A stretch of 64,000 bases of DNA, taken from Pseudomonas sp. B21-040. Lineage in GTDB: Bacteria > Pseudomonadota > Gammaproteobacteria > Pseudomonadales > Pseudomonadaceae. The notes below the pieces were generated by a model, which worked only from the letters and a program-made list of their open reading frames with translations, was not told the DNA's origin and made no database searches. The position numbers and the translations under genes are program-made. The first letter of the stretch is position 1, and each line of letters begins with the position of its first letter. Positions 31,895 through 40,752 of the stretch are shown piece by piece. Location of the stretch: NCBI RefSeq assembly GCF_024748695.1, contig NZ_CP087176.1, forward strand, positions 2,101,501 to 2,165,500. Reading direction: 5' to 3'.

Positions 31895-32003
31895 GGCGTT
31901 CTTCCTTCTCTCGATTGGCACTGGCATAGACCACGGCAGCGCACCAAAGGTCTATGGCTGACCTTTAGATTAATCCACTCTCGCGCAACCTGCATGATCT
32001 CGG

Positions 32004-32624
32004 TCAGGGCTTTTCGCCCTTGAGTCGGCGCAGGCTGATATCGGCCAGGCAGGTGTCGAGTTCACCCAGGTGATCGATCACCGAATGCACGCCCAGGCCG
32101 AACAACTGCATCGTCGCCTTGCCGCGCAGGTGTTCACGTTCCTTTTGGCTCAATGCGTGCCATTCGCTGGGCGCCAGGCCGCAGAGCGAACCGCAGGACG
32201 CCAGGCCAATCGTCCACAAGCCGGCGTTCAAACCCGATTGCAACAAGCGTGGTTCGCCACTGACCAGCACGCAGCCATCCAGGCGATCGACATTCAACGC
32301 CATCAGGGCTTGCCAGCAAGCGTTTGGTGCAGGCCATGGATTGATTGTTGCCGGGTGTTGCGACGATGTAATCCAGGCCGGCAAGGTAACGGCCAGAGAA
32401 TGGCTGAGGGCAGGGGGTAGTTCATCGAGCCAGGCGCAGGGGATTTGCTGGCGCTGCAAACTGCGCAGGCTGTCCAGCGCGCCGGGCGTGGCTTCGGCGT
32501 GCTCCGCAGAATACGCCCCGTGCTGGCGCGTCCGGGCGCCGAAATCCACCAGGCAACCACTGAGGCCGAACAAGACGGCGGTCAAACTGGGGGCAGCGAG
32601 AGGCAAAGTTTCGGCGTGCGACAT
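32004..32624 (-). CDS. HAD-like protein, phosphonatase-type, probably catalytically inactive
   Basis: 206 residues similar in layout to phosphonoacetaldehyde hydrolase-like HAD proteins. The motif I position reads VLFGLSGCLVDFG, where active enzymes have DxDx(T/V): both the nucleophile and the acid/base aspartates are replaced (Gly and Ser). The rest of the fold (SGEPRLLQSGLNAGLWTIGL, VHSVIDHLGEL) is recognisable. The equivalent PAO1 gene (PA2803) is annotated as phosphonatase-like. A hydrolase function is therefore doubtful. Confidence 0.7.
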   Translation of the reverse strand: MSHAETLPLAAPSLTAVLFGLSGCLVDFGARTRQHGAYSAEHAEATPGALDSLRSLQRQQIPCAWLDELPPALSHSLAVTLPAWITSSQHPATINPWPAPNACWQALMALNVDRLDGCVLVSGEPRLLQSGLNAGLWTIGLASCGSLCGLAPSEWHALSQKEREHLRGKATMQLFGLGVHSVIDHLGELDTCLADISLRRLKGEKP

Positions 32625-32826
32625 ATCGGCGTCCCTGAAATAGCAACAAGGCTAGGCGGCGTGAGTGACAGTTGAGTGACATTGATGTGAAACGCTCTCA
32701 GTCAGCGCGAGTCATCTATAGTCGAAATGCGCGCGATGCTGCCTAAACCGGGTTTTCCGTCTTATACTAATCAGCTTAATGCCCGGGCCAAGTGCTCGCG
32801 CCAGTACAAATCCAAGGAGTTTTTCT

Positions 32827-33516
32827 ATGCGCTGGAGCAATCATTTCGCTCAGCTTTTTGTGTGTGCCAGCCTGTTGCTGGTTCCGTTTGTGGCTCAGGC
32901 TGCTTCGGAAGACGATCCTTGGGAAAGCGTTAACCGTCCAATCTATAAATTCAACGACGTCATCGACACGTATGCACTCAAGCCTGTGGCTCAGGGCTAT
33001 GAGTTCATCACGCCGCAGTTTCTGGAAGACGGCATTCACAACATGTTCCGCAACGTCGGTGACGTCACCAACCTGGTGAACAACATTCTGCAAGCCAAAC
33101 CGGCTGCAGCGGGCACCGACACTGCACGCATCATCTTCAACACCACGTTCGGCTTGCTGGGCTTCTTCGATGTGGGCACCAAGATGGGCCTGCAACGCAG
33201 CGACGAAGACTTCGGTCAAACCCTTGGCTATTGGGGTATGGGTAGCGGTCCTTACGTGATGCTGCCGCTGTTGGGTCCAAGCACCTTGCGTGATGCGCCG
33301 TCGAAGGTCGTCGACAGCTACACGGGCCCGTACCCGTACATCAACGACGTGCCGGTGCGTAACTCGGTCTTCGGCCTGAATATCGTCGACACGCGTGCCA
33401 GCTTGCTGTCGAGCGAAAAACTGATCACTGGGGACAAGTACACCTTTATCCGTAATGCGTATTTGCAGAACCGTGAGTTCAAAGTCAAAGACGGCCAGGT
33501 TGAAGACGATTTTTAA
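32827..33516 (+). CDS. mlaA: MlaA/VacJ-family outer membrane lipid asymmetry protein
   Basis: 229 residues: signal peptide (residues 1-25, ending VAQA) then the MlaA core with EDDPWESVNRPIYKFND, NNILQAKP, GLLGFFDVG and YVMLPLLGPST. It removes misplaced phospholipids from the outer leaflet and passes them to MlaC. The start has AAGGAG at 32813-32818. Unlike E. coli MlaA there is no lipobox Cys at the cleavage site. Alone in its transcript, ended by a strong bidirectional hairpin. Confidence 0.9.
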   Translation: MRWSNHFAQLFVCASLLLVPFVAQAASEDDPWESVNRPIYKFNDVIDTYALKPVAQGYEFITPQFLEDGIHNMFRNVGDVTNLVNNILQAKPAAAGTDTARIIFNTTFGLLGFFDVGTKMGLQRSDEDFGQTLGYWGMGSGPYVMLPLLGPSTLRDAPSKVVDSYTGPYPYINDVPVRNSVFGLNIVDTRASLLSSEKLITGDKYTFIRNAYLQNREFKVKDGQVEDDF

Positions 33517-33530
33517 TCTCGACCGGTAAA

Positions 33531-33565
33531 AACGAAGAAGGCGGCCATTGGCCGCCTTCTTCGTT
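33531..33565. terminator. Bidirectional terminator between mlaA and pilZ
   Basis: AACGAAGAAGGCGGCCA and its perfect inverse complement (33531-33565), preceded by an A tract and followed by TTT. Confidence 0.88.
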
Positions 33566-33575
33566 TGGATCCGGT

Positions 33576-33875
33576 TTATTTCATTTTCAAGATTGTAAGC
33601 CCGAGTTTCTGAGCATCACCGTCCAATGACTTCACCCACACCACCTCGGTGTCGGCTTCGAGCCCCTTCAACGCTGCGTGATCGGAATCGATGCGCACAT
33701 TGAGCCGGTCACCGACTTTGAACTCTCGTTTCGCTTCGACCTGCATACCACTGCTGGAAAGGTCGATGCAGACGGCTGGCACCTCATCGCCTTCATGAAT
33801 CAGCGACACATCGGCATCGACGCGCATGCGAATGAAATCACGCTTTTCGCTGTAGTCCCGACCGGTTTGACTCAT
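33576..33875 (-). CDS. PilZ-domain c-di-GMP-binding protein
   Basis: 99-residue single PilZ domain. The RxxxR motif is in KRDFIRMRV and the D/NxSxxG motif is CIDLSSSGMQVEA, both intact, so c-di-GMP binding is expected. Monocistronic. The order mlaA-pilZ-rssB-rssC-tal matches PA2800-PA2796. Confidence 0.88.
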   Translation of the reverse strand: MSQTGRDYSEKRDFIRMRVDADVSLIHEGDEVPAVCIDLSSSGMQVEAKREFKVGDRLNVRIDSDHAALKGLEADTEVVWVKSLDGDAQKLGLTILKMK

Positions 33876-34151
33876 GGGCTCGATCCTTCCATTGGGTTAC
33901 GGATTTGCCTGTTCTTATAACTCCCGGTGATTTGACAAGTAAAGACGCCAAGCGACCATCGGCGTGAGCTTGAAACGCCCCGCGGATGGGAGTACCGTCT
34001 GCGCCTTAGAAGGGCACCTCTGGTGTACGTGTGAGTAGGGCAAACGCTCGAAAACGGTGCAATAGAGAGGCTAGAAAGCGAATCCAGTAGTGTGAGCCGG
34101 GCTAAAGGCCTTGCCTGCTACGCCAACCTAATTCTGGCGCCGTTTGCCCAC

Positions 34152-35333
34152 ATGCCAAAAACCAGTGCCACGCTGCTGATAATCGATGATGACGAAGTAG
34201 TGCGCGCGAGCCTCGCGGCCTATTTGGAAGACAGTGGTTTCAGTGTCCTGCAGGCCAGTAATGGTCAGCAGGGTCTTCAGGTATTCGAGCAAGACAAGCC
34301 CGACTTGGTCATCTGCGATCTGCGCATGCCGCAGATGGGCGGACTCGAACTTATCCGCCAGGTCACCGAGCGGTCACCGCAAACCCCTGTGATTGTGGTT
34401 TCAGGTGCCGGCGTGATGAACGACGCGGTCGAGGCGCTGCGCCTGGGTGCAGCGGACTACCTGATCAAACCTCTCGAAGATCTGGCCGTGCTCGAGCATT
34501 CTGTTCGCCGAGCCCTGGATCGTGCGCGCCTGCTGCTGGAGAACCAGCGCTACCGCGAGAAGCTGGAAAAGGCCAACCGTGAGCTCGCTGCCAGCCTGAA
34601 CCTGCTCCAGGAAGACCAGAACGCCGGTCGCCAGGTACAGATGAACATGCTGCCGGTCAGCCCCTGGGCCATCGACGAGTTCCAGTTTGCTCACCAGATC
34701 ATCCCGTCGCTGTACCTGTCGGGTGATTTCGTTGACTACTTTCGGGTCGACGAGCGCCGGGTAGCCTTCTACCTGGCGGACGTTTCCGGTCATGGTGCTT
34801 CTTCAGCCTTCGTTACCGTGCTGCTGAAGTTCATGACCACGCGCTTGCTGTTTGAATCCAAACGCAGCGGCACATTGCCGGAATTCAAGCCTTCAGAGGT
34901 CCTTGGTCATATCAACCGGGGCCTGATCAGTTGTAAGCTGGGCAAACACGTCACAATGGTCGGTGGAGTCATCGACGAGGAGACAGGTTTGTTGACCTAT
35001 AGCATCGGTGGTCACCTGCCGTTGCCAGTGTTGTACACACCCGACAGTGTTCGTTATCTGGAAGGGCGCGGTCTGCCTGTAGGCCTCTTCAATGAAGCCA
35101 CCTACGAAGACCACGTACTGGAACTGCCGCCGACGTTCAGCCTGACGCTGATGTCTGATGGCATTCTGGATCTTTTGCCAGAACCCACACTCAAAGAAAA
35201 AGAAGCGGCGTTGCCCCAAAGGGTCAAGGCTGCGGGCGGCACCCTGGACGGGCTGCGGCAGGTTTTTGGATTGGCCACGCTTGGGGAGATGCCGGATGAT
35301 ATCGCCCTGTTGGTGTTGAGCAGGAATCTTTAA
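34152..35333 (+). CDS. rssB: RssB-type response regulator with PP2C-like phosphatase domain
   Basis: 393 residues: receiver domain (residues 10-125, phosphoacceptor Asp in VICDLRMPQMGG, conserved Lys in DYLIKPLED), a helical linker (about 130-175), then a SpoIIE/PP2C-type domain with YLADVSGHGASSAF and LMSDGILDLLPEP. In Pseudomonas, RssB works with RssC as a partner-switch controlling sigma-S stability or activity. The stop overlaps the next start as TAATG. No ribosome site precedes ATG 34152, so the start is uncertain; the frame is open to GTG 34092. Confidence 0.85.
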   Translation: MPKTSATLLIIDDDEVVRASLAAYLEDSGFSVLQASNGQQGLQVFEQDKPDLVICDLRMPQMGGLELIRQVTERSPQTPVIVVSGAGVMNDAVEALRLGAADYLIKPLEDLAVLEHSVRRALDRARLLLENQRYREKLEKANRELAASLNLLQEDQNAGRQVQMNMLPVSPWAIDEFQFAHQIIPSLYLSGDFVDYFRVDERRVAFYLADVSGHGASSAFVTVLLKFMTTRLLFESKRSGTLPEFKPSEVLGHINRGLISCKLGKHVTMVGGVIDEETGLLTYSIGGHLPLPVLYTPDSVRYLEGRGLPVGLFNEATYEDHVLELPPTFSLTLMSDGILDLLPEPTLKEKEAALPQRVKAAGGTLDGLRQVFGLATLGEMPDDIALLVLSRNL

Positions 35334-35815
35334 TGAGTACCGGTAGAATCCAGTTCGCCGAGCAGGACGGCACCTTCGTCCTGAAATTCGTCGGTGAAGT
35401 TCGCCTGACCCTGTGTTCGGCGTTGGATGCGACTATTGATCGGATCTTCACCGCGTTGAACTTCAATGCGATCGTGATCGACCTGACCGAAACCCGCAGC
35501 ATCGACAGCACCACGCTGGGCCTGCTGGCCAAGCTGTCGATCCTGTCGCGGCAAAAGGTCGGCCTGCTGCCGACCGTCGTCACCACCCACGAAGACATTA
35601 CGCGTCTGTTGGAGTCAATGGGCTTCGAGCAAGTGTTCAACATCGTTGACCAGCCCGTGCCCTGTCCCGAATGCCTGGACGACTTGCCAGACCAGGATCA
35701 GTCCGAAGAAGTGGTGCGGATCAAAGTCCTCGAAGCGCACAAAATCCTCATGGGTCTGAACGACTCCAATCGTGAAGCGTTCCATGACTTGGTAAATGCG
35801 CTGGAGCGACACTGA
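35333..35815 (+). CDS. rssC: STAS-domain anti-sigma factor antagonist RssC
   Basis: 160 residues with an N-terminal STAS domain (residues 1-105). The phosphorylatable serine region is TRSIDSTTLGLLAKL. A C-terminal tail carries a CPEC motif (PVPCPECLDD) and a helical end. It is the predicted substrate of the phosphatase domain of the preceding RssB, to which it is coupled by a one-base overlap. Confidence 0.85.
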   Translation: MSTGRIQFAEQDGTFVLKFVGEVRLTLCSALDATIDRIFTALNFNAIVIDLTETRSIDSTTLGLLAKLSILSRQKVGLLPTVVTTHEDITRLLESMGFEQVFNIVDQPVPCPECLDDLPDQDQSEEVVRIKVLEAHKILMGLNDSNREAFHDLVNALERH

Positions 35816-35820
35816 TTCCC

Positions 35821-35845
35821 TGTAGGAGCGAGCCTGCTCGCGATG
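35821..35845 (+). repeat. Single REP copy
   Basis: TGTAGGAGCGAGCCTGCTCG, the same class as the pair at 31467-31556, directly after rssC. Confidence 0.7.
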
Positions 35846-35872
35846 GCGTCCTGACAGTCACCAGACACATAC

Positions 35873-35907
35873 AAAAAAGGGCGAACCTGTGAGGGTTCGC
35901 CCTTTTT
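35873..35907. terminator. Bidirectional terminator between rssC and tal
   Basis: AAAAAGGGCGAACC, loop TGTGAG, GGTTCGCCCTTTTT: a 14 bp perfect stem with A and T flanks. Confidence 0.9.
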
Positions 35908-35925
35908 GCGTTGGCCTGTCAGCTG

Positions 35926-36852
35926 TTACAGCTTGGCCTGCAACAACGCCTCAAGCTTCTCCTGATCCCGGGCAAACTGACGAATCCCCTCAGCCAGTTT
36001 CTCGGTCGCCATCGCATCTTCGTTGGACAACCAACGGAACTGCGCTTCATTCAAGCTCAAGCGCGCTTCACCGGCATGCCCAGGTGACAACTTGCGTTCC
36101 AGCTTGCCAGTGTCAGCCGCCAGTTTCTCCAGCAGATCCGGGCTGATAGTCAGGCGATCACAGCCTGCCAGTTGCTCGATCTGGCCCAGGTTGCGGAAGC
36201 TCGCACCCATGACCACCGTCTTGTAGTCATTGGCCTTGTAGTAGTTGTAGATGCGTGTCACCGACTGCACGCCCGGATCATCCGCACCGGTATAGTCGTT
36301 GCCGTTGGCTTTCTTGTACCAGTCGTAAATCCGGCCCACGAACGGTGAAATCAGGAACACACCGGCATCCGCACACGCCGCTGCCTGAGCAAACGAGAAC
36401 AGCAGCGTCAGGTTGGTCTGAATCCCTTCTTTTTCCAGCGTCTCTGCCGCGCGGATACCTTCCCAGGTGGAGGCGATCTTGATCAGCACGCGGTCACGGC
36501 CAATACCGGCCTTGTCGTACAGCTCGATCAGACGGTGCGCACGCTTCAATACGGCGTCAGTGTCGAACGAGAGGCGTGCATCCACTTCGGTAGAAATACG
36601 ACCCGGTACAACCTTCAGGATCTCTTGCCCGACCGCTACGCCAAAACGGTCGCTGGCCAGGCCCACATCGCCCTTGCAGTCGTGAACGCAAGCATCCAGC
36701 AATTCGGCATACGCAGGAATTGCCGCGGCTTTGAGCAGCAGGGAAGGGTTGGTGGTGGCGTCCACCGGTTTAACGCGGGCGATAGCTTCGAAGTCGCCGG
36801 TGTCGGCAACCACGGTGGTCATTTGTTTAAGTTGTTCCAGCTTGGAAGTCAT
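35926..36852 (-). CDS. tal: Transaldolase
   Basis: 308-residue class I transaldolase of the non-oxidative pentose phosphate pathway. Schiff-base Lys in [12 protein letters not shown]-terminal [11 protein letters not shown], phosphate site [13 protein letters not shown]. The ATG at 36852 is chosen from family length; the frame is open further upstream. It is the last core gene before the exopolysaccharide locus. Confidence 0.96.
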   Translation of the reverse strand: MTSKLEQLKQMTTVVADTGDFEAIARVKPVDATTNPSLLLKAAAIPAYAELLDACVHDCKGDVGLASDRFGVAVGQEILKVVPGRISTEVDARLSFDTDAVLKRAHRLIELYDKAGIGRDRVLIKIASTWEGIRAAETLEKEGIQTNLTLLFSFAQAAACADAGVFLISPFVGRIYDWYKKANGNDYTGADDPGVQSVTRIYNYYKANDYKTVVMGASFRNLGQIEQLAGCDRLTISPDLLEKLAADTGKLERKLSPGHAGEARLSLNEAQFRWLSNEDAMATEKLAEGIRQFARDQEKLEALLQAKL

Positions 36853-37192
36853 GGGCGTGCTCTGTCCTGTGGGTCTAATGACATTACCCGAGCGCTGACA
36901 GCCACTCAAGGGCGCATGTACGTATCGATGGCCCCAGCGGCAACAACCTGAAAACAGGTGTTTGAAAGGTGAGGGGCGCGGTGTCGGTTTATACGATGCC
37001 AAAACGGGGCGCAGGTTCAACGTAACTGACCGTTGACCCCGCGCCAACAATGTCGCCGCCGGTTCTTACGGGCGGGCCTTTGATCGTTTAGCGCTGTTAA
37101 AAAGTGTCGATTTTGACCGTTATAATATGTCAAATAATCAAGGCCGATGAAGTGTAATGTGCTGCCGATTAACGTAGGTAGCGGATGGAAAG
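36853..37192. other. Intergenic region, border of the exopolysaccharide locus
   Basis: 340 bp. GC drops sharply after about 37090. It should carry the tal promoter (minus strand) and the promoter of the first accessory gene (plus strand). A TATAAT at 37121-37126 with a TTAAAA at 37097-37102 forms a plausible plus-strand promoter. The inverted repeat TTGAC-N11-GTCAA (37113-37133) encloses this -10 and could be an operator. Another small palindrome, ACCTG-AAAA-CAGGT, lies near 36947. Confidence 0.45.
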
Positions 37193-37576
37193 ATGACTTC
37201 ACAGGAAACACAAGTGTCTGGAGTTGTGGAGGCTTTCGATGACTTTATACTCGCTTATGTCTTGAAGAAGTTGACCGATGTATTGGAAGAGCTGATGGCG
37301 GTCTCGAAAAGAAACTACCCGGACAATATGAGTGGTGTGCTTGAGATGGGACGGGTTAAAGCCGCAGCGAAAATTCCCGTCTGGTTAAAAAGAGTGAAGT
37401 ACAGTGATCCCTGTAAAGTGACCCGCATGATGAAGGAGCAAATGGACGACGCGCATAAATGTAACCAGAACTTGCGCTTCGAAGCACAGGTCGTATTGCT
37501 GGAGGTGCTGGTGGAAGGGGCGCTGGCAATGAACGTGGCGTATTATTCCGAGTTTATTGGTAAGCGCCTGCATTAA
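37193..37576 (+). CDS. Protein of unknown function at the left end of the EPS locus
   Basis: 127 residues, starting MTSQETQVSGVVEAFDDFIL. No signal peptide or membrane segment. It is predicted helical and basic in the middle (KRVKYSDPCKVTRMMKEQ). I do not recognise the family. It has GGATGGAAAG just before the ATG. It is separated from the downstream wzb-wzc genes by a 176-364 bp gap, so it may be a separate unit. Coding is supported by length, ribosome site and codon pattern. Confidence 0.55.
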   Translation: MTSQETQVSGVVEAFDDFILAYVLKKLTDVLEELMAVSKRNYPDNMSGVLEMGRVKAAAKIPVWLKRVKYSDPCKVTRMMKEQMDDAHKCNQNLRFEAQVVLLEVLVEGALAMNVAYYSEFIGKRLH

Positions 37577-37616
37577 GTGAAGAGAGTATTTTTTCTATTG
37601 TGATTTTAATAGCGTC

Positions 37617-37647
37617 TTGACAGCGCGGACTTCCTGATGATTACGAT
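37617..37647 (+). promoter_or_regulatory. Possible promoter upstream of wzb
   Basis: TTGACA (37617-37622) with TACGAT (37642-37647) at a long 19 bp spacing. Weak evidence, but it is the only consensus -35 in the gap before the wzb-wzc genes. Confidence 0.25.
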
Positions 37648-37752
37648 GTTTGTCCGGGCGGGGGCGAAGTCAAAACAGGTGTGGCCAGTCATATACAGCG
37701 ATATCATCAACCCTCTTATGCAAACGCTCCAATGTTATTTTTTGTCGGGTAA

Positions 37753-37938
37753 ATGACGGCGGGATTGTTGTCGTTATTTTTGGTCCGGCTATTCTTGTTG
37801 GGCGTTTTTTGTATGTCGTGCTATTTAATGCACTTGTATTTTTATGATGGATTCATCTCTGAATGCGGGACCGATTTTGTCGGTTCACTCATGTCCCCGC
37901 TACACATTGGCCGAATCGACACTACACGGGAAGAGTAG
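37753..37938 (+). CDS. Possible small membrane protein upstream of wzb
   Basis: 61 codons beginning MTAGLLSLFLVRLFLLGVF. One long hydrophobic segment (residues 3-30) is followed by a polar tail. The stop codon is 2 bp before the wzb TTG, which would fit translational coupling. There is no good ribosome site, and the family is not recognised. It could be a chance frame. Confidence 0.3.
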   Translation: MTAGLLSLFLVRLFLLGVFCMSCYLMHLYFYDGFISECGTDFVGSLMSPLHIGRIDTTREE

Positions 37939-37940
37939 CC

Positions 37941-38381
37941 TTGTTCAGAAAGATTCTTATCGTATGCGTTGGTAATATTTGCCGAAGTCCAACCGCTGAA
38001 ATGTTGCTCCGCAACGCGCTGGATCCTTCAGATATCTCGGTGACCTCCGCGGGACTCAACGCGCGGGTGGGGGAGTCTATCGAGCCAAACGCACTTTCAG
38101 TTCTCGAAGAACAGGGTGGCGCCGCCCAAGAGTTTAAAGCGCGGCAGATCACTCCAGCCATTGTTAATGAGTCAGACCTCATTCTGGTCATGGAGAAAGA
38201 GCATGTAAAAGGCGTGCTGAGTATTGCCTCGCACGCGAGGGGCAAAGTGTTTCTTCTGGGGAAGTGGCAGAGTGAGCGCGAAATAAAGGATCCGTATCGT
38301 CAAGGAAAAGCTGCTTTTGTCCATGCCCATGCATTGATTGAAGATGCTGTTTGCTCATGGGCACAGCGCCTCGGACGTTGA
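37941..38381 (+). CDS. wzb: Low-molecular-weight protein tyrosine phosphatase Wzb
   Basis: 146 residues if the TTG at 37941 is used. This start gives the standard family N-terminus FRKILIVCVGNICRSP and has GGGAAGAG upstream. The P-loop is C9-x5-R15-S16 and the general acid is Asp117 in KDPYRQG. It dephosphorylates the tyrosine-rich tail of the co-polymerase Wzc and so controls polymerisation. The stop overlaps the wzc ATG (TGATG). Confidence 0.92.
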   Translation: MFRKILIVCVGNICRSPTAEMLLRNALDPSDISVTSAGLNARVGESIEPNALSVLEEQGGAAQEFKARQITPAIVNESDLILVMEKEHVKGVLSIASHARGKVFLLGKWQSEREIKDPYRQGKAAFVHAHALIEDAVCSWAQRLGR

Positions 38382-40648
38382 TGGATGATTTTCAGATTAG
38401 TATTAATGGTAAAAGAATAGACCTTATGCAGTTACCGTCAGTAGTCAGTGGCCGAGATAACGATAAAGACGAGATTGATCTTCTCGGTTTGCTAGGCACA
38501 TTGATAGATCACAAATGGTTAATAGGCGCCATTACCGGAGCGTTCATGGTGACCGGTGCCGCGTATTCGATTTTGTCGGCGCCCGTGTATTTGACAAACG
38601 CCCTGGTGCAGGTCGAGCCGAAAAAGAACGACATGTTGGGCTTTTCGGATATCAGCAGCATGCTGGGTGGGCAATCCCCGGCGGCTACCGAGATCGGAAT
38701 TATCAAGTCTCGCGCAGTCATCGGCAAAACAGTCGATGACCTGCGTCTGGATATTGTGATCACGCCGAACACCTTTCCCGTCGTGGGTGGTTTTATTGCG
38801 CGGCGATATAAAAGTACTCCCGGCCAAACTATTTCGCCTCCACTCCTTGGCATGAACAGTTTCGCCTGGGGTGGCGAGCAGCTTGAAATCGAAAAACTCA
38901 AACTGCCCGATGAACTGTTAGGTGAAAAACTGACCCTGATTGCCGGAGAGCAGAACCGCTTCAAGCTTTACGATGAAGAGGGTGGATTGTTGGCCGATGG
39001 AACCACAGGCGTCGCCGTGGTAGAGAACGGGGTCGAGGTGTTGGTCGCGAACATGATTGCGAACCCTGGCACTAAATTCGAAGTCGTACGCAACCCACGA
39101 ATTGTCACTATTCAGAATTACCAGGACATCCTTGAAGTCTCCGAACAAGGTAAGGAGTCGGGCATTATAAGTCTGGCGCTAGCCAGCACCGACTACTCCC
39201 TGGCTGTGAAAATCCTGAACAAGATTTCTACGCTTTATGTAGAGCAGAATGTGCAACGCACCTCTGCCGAGGCGGCTCAGAGCCTGGATTTCCTGCAGTC
39301 ACAGCTCCCTCAAGTCAAAGAGGATCTGGTCAAGGCCAGCAATGCGCTGAACAGCTATCAAACCCGCGGAAATACAGTAAATATCTCACTCGAAACCAAG
39401 TCTGTCCTGGAGCAGATGGTGGTTTTGGATACGCGCATCTCCGATTTAAAACTCCAGCAAGCAGAACTGGATCGAAAGTTCACCCGTGAGCATCCGGCCT
39501 ACCGCGCCTTGATGGCCCAGTTGGGGGATTTGAATAATCAGCGCCGCGGTTTGGAGAAGAAGGTTCAGGATCTTCCGGCAACGCAACAGGAGCTTTTGAA
39601 CCTCACTCGTGATGTGGAAGTGGCGACACAGATTTATACCCAACTGCTGAATAAATCCCAGGAGCTGGACATCGTAAGAGCGGGGGCGGTCGGGAATGCT
39701 CGATTGATCGATACCGCCGATGTCGACATCACATCCCCGGTCAAACCGCGCAAAGCCTTGCTCATTATTATTGCAACGTTGCTGGGCGGGTTTGTCGGCG
39801 TTGCCTTGGTGTTGGTGCGTAAATCGTTGAGCCGAGGACTTGAGGGGCCGGAAGCCATCGAACAACTCGGGCTGCCCGTCTATGCCTCTATTCCCTACAG
39901 CGCCCTGCAACAAGAAGAAGACAATAAAAAACTTCGGTTGGGCGATAGCGTCAACCGCCAGGCTTTCCTATTGGCGCTGCGCAACCCTACTGACCTGTCC
40001 ATTGAGTCGATACGCAGCCTGCGAACCTGTTTGCATTTTGCGGGGCTGGATGCGACCAACAACCGGATCATGATTTCCGGTCCGAGCCCGCAGGTGGGCA
40101 AAACGTTTGTTTCCTCTAACCTGGCCGCGGTCATTGCTCAAAGCGGGCAGAGGGTCGTACTGATCGATGCCGATATGCGCAAAGGTCACCTGCACAAAAC
40201 CTTGGCTACACCGATCAGCAACGGCTTATCCGATCTTTTAACCAAACGCTGCAGCATTGAGCAGGCAATCAATAGGCTCGAGGTTGATAACCTGCATTTC
40301 ATCAGTCGTGGACAGGTACCGCCTAATCCATCAGAGCTGTTGATGCATGCCAACTTCAGAGAACTCCTGGCAGAACTGAGTGAACTCTACGACGTCGTCA
40401 TCATCGATACGCCACCTCTTCTGGCAGTTACAGATGCTGCAATCGTTGGGCGTGAAGCTGCCATTAATTTGATCGTGACCCGCTTTGGTGTAAATCCGGC
40501 CAAAGAGATTGAATTGACAATTCGTCGGTTTGCGCAAAACGGTATCGAGTTGAAGGGCGCTATTTTTAATGGAGTCGAGAAGCGGGCATCCAGTTACTAC
40601 GGTAATGGCGCTTATTACAACTATGAGTACGCCTCTGACAAGTCCTGA
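38381..40648 (+). CDS. wzc: Polysaccharide co-polymerase / BY-kinase Wzc
   Basis: 755-residue inner-membrane protein that regulates polymer chain length and export. An N-terminal Wzz domain follows the first membrane segment (about residues 45-68). The periplasmic region contains long coiled coils (about 290-440), with a second membrane segment near 465-485. The cytoplasmic BY-kinase has Walker A SGPSPQVGKT (K574), Walker A' VVLIDADMRKG and Walker B VVIIDTPP. The C-terminus carries six tyrosines (Y739, Y740, Y745, Y746, Y748, Y750), the autophosphorylation cluster read by Wzb. Confidence 0.93.
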   Translation: MDDFQISINGKRIDLMQLPSVVSGRDNDKDEIDLLGLLGTLIDHKWLIGAITGAFMVTGAAYSILSAPVYLTNALVQVEPKKNDMLGFSDISSMLGGQSPAATEIGIIKSRAVIGKTVDDLRLDIVITPNTFPVVGGFIARRYKSTPGQTISPPLLGMNSFAWGGEQLEIEKLKLPDELLGEKLTLIAGEQNRFKLYDEEGGLLADGTTGVAVVENGVEVLVANMIANPGTKFEVVRNPRIVTIQNYQDILEVSEQGKESGIISLALASTDYSLAVKILNKISTLYVEQNVQRTSAEAAQSLDFLQSQLPQVKEDLVKASNALNSYQTRGNTVNISLETKSVLEQMVVLDTRISDLKLQQAELDRKFTREHPAYRALMAQLGDLNNQRRGLEKKVQDLPATQQELLNLTRDVEVATQIYTQLLNKSQELDIVRAGAVGNARLIDTADVDITSPVKPRKALLIIIATLLGGFVGVALVLVRKSLSRGLEGPEAIEQLGLPVYASIPYSALQQEEDNKKLRLGDSVNRQAFLLALRNPTDLSIESIRSLRTCLHFAGLDATNNRIMISGPSPQVGKTFVSSNLAAVIAQSGQRVVLIDADMRKGHLHKTLATPISNGLSDLLTKRCSIEQAINRLEVDNLHFISRGQVPPNPSELLMHANFRELLAELSELYDVVIIDTPPLLAVTDAAIVGREAAINLIVTRFGVNPAKEIELTIRRFAQNGIELKGAIFNGVEKRASSYYGNGAYYNYEYASDKS

Positions 40649-40752
40649 TGCGAGTTCTATCTACCAGGTAATCGGTTGGGAGTGAGTGGGTGATAACTCA
40701 CCACTCTTAATCGTGTTTTGCCTGCGACTAAGTTCATGGAGATAGGTGGATT

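Noticed and set aside
37177..37183. GGTAGCG, resembling the core of the ops/JUMPstart element for RfaH
   Set aside because: Only seven bases match, the GGC start of ops is absent, and it overlaps the ribosome site of the first gene; chance is the simpler explanation.
40649..40752. GTGAGT/ACTCAC stem between wzc and the GT4 gene as a terminator
   Set aside because: Short stem and no T tract; transcription probably continues from wzc into the biosynthesis genes.
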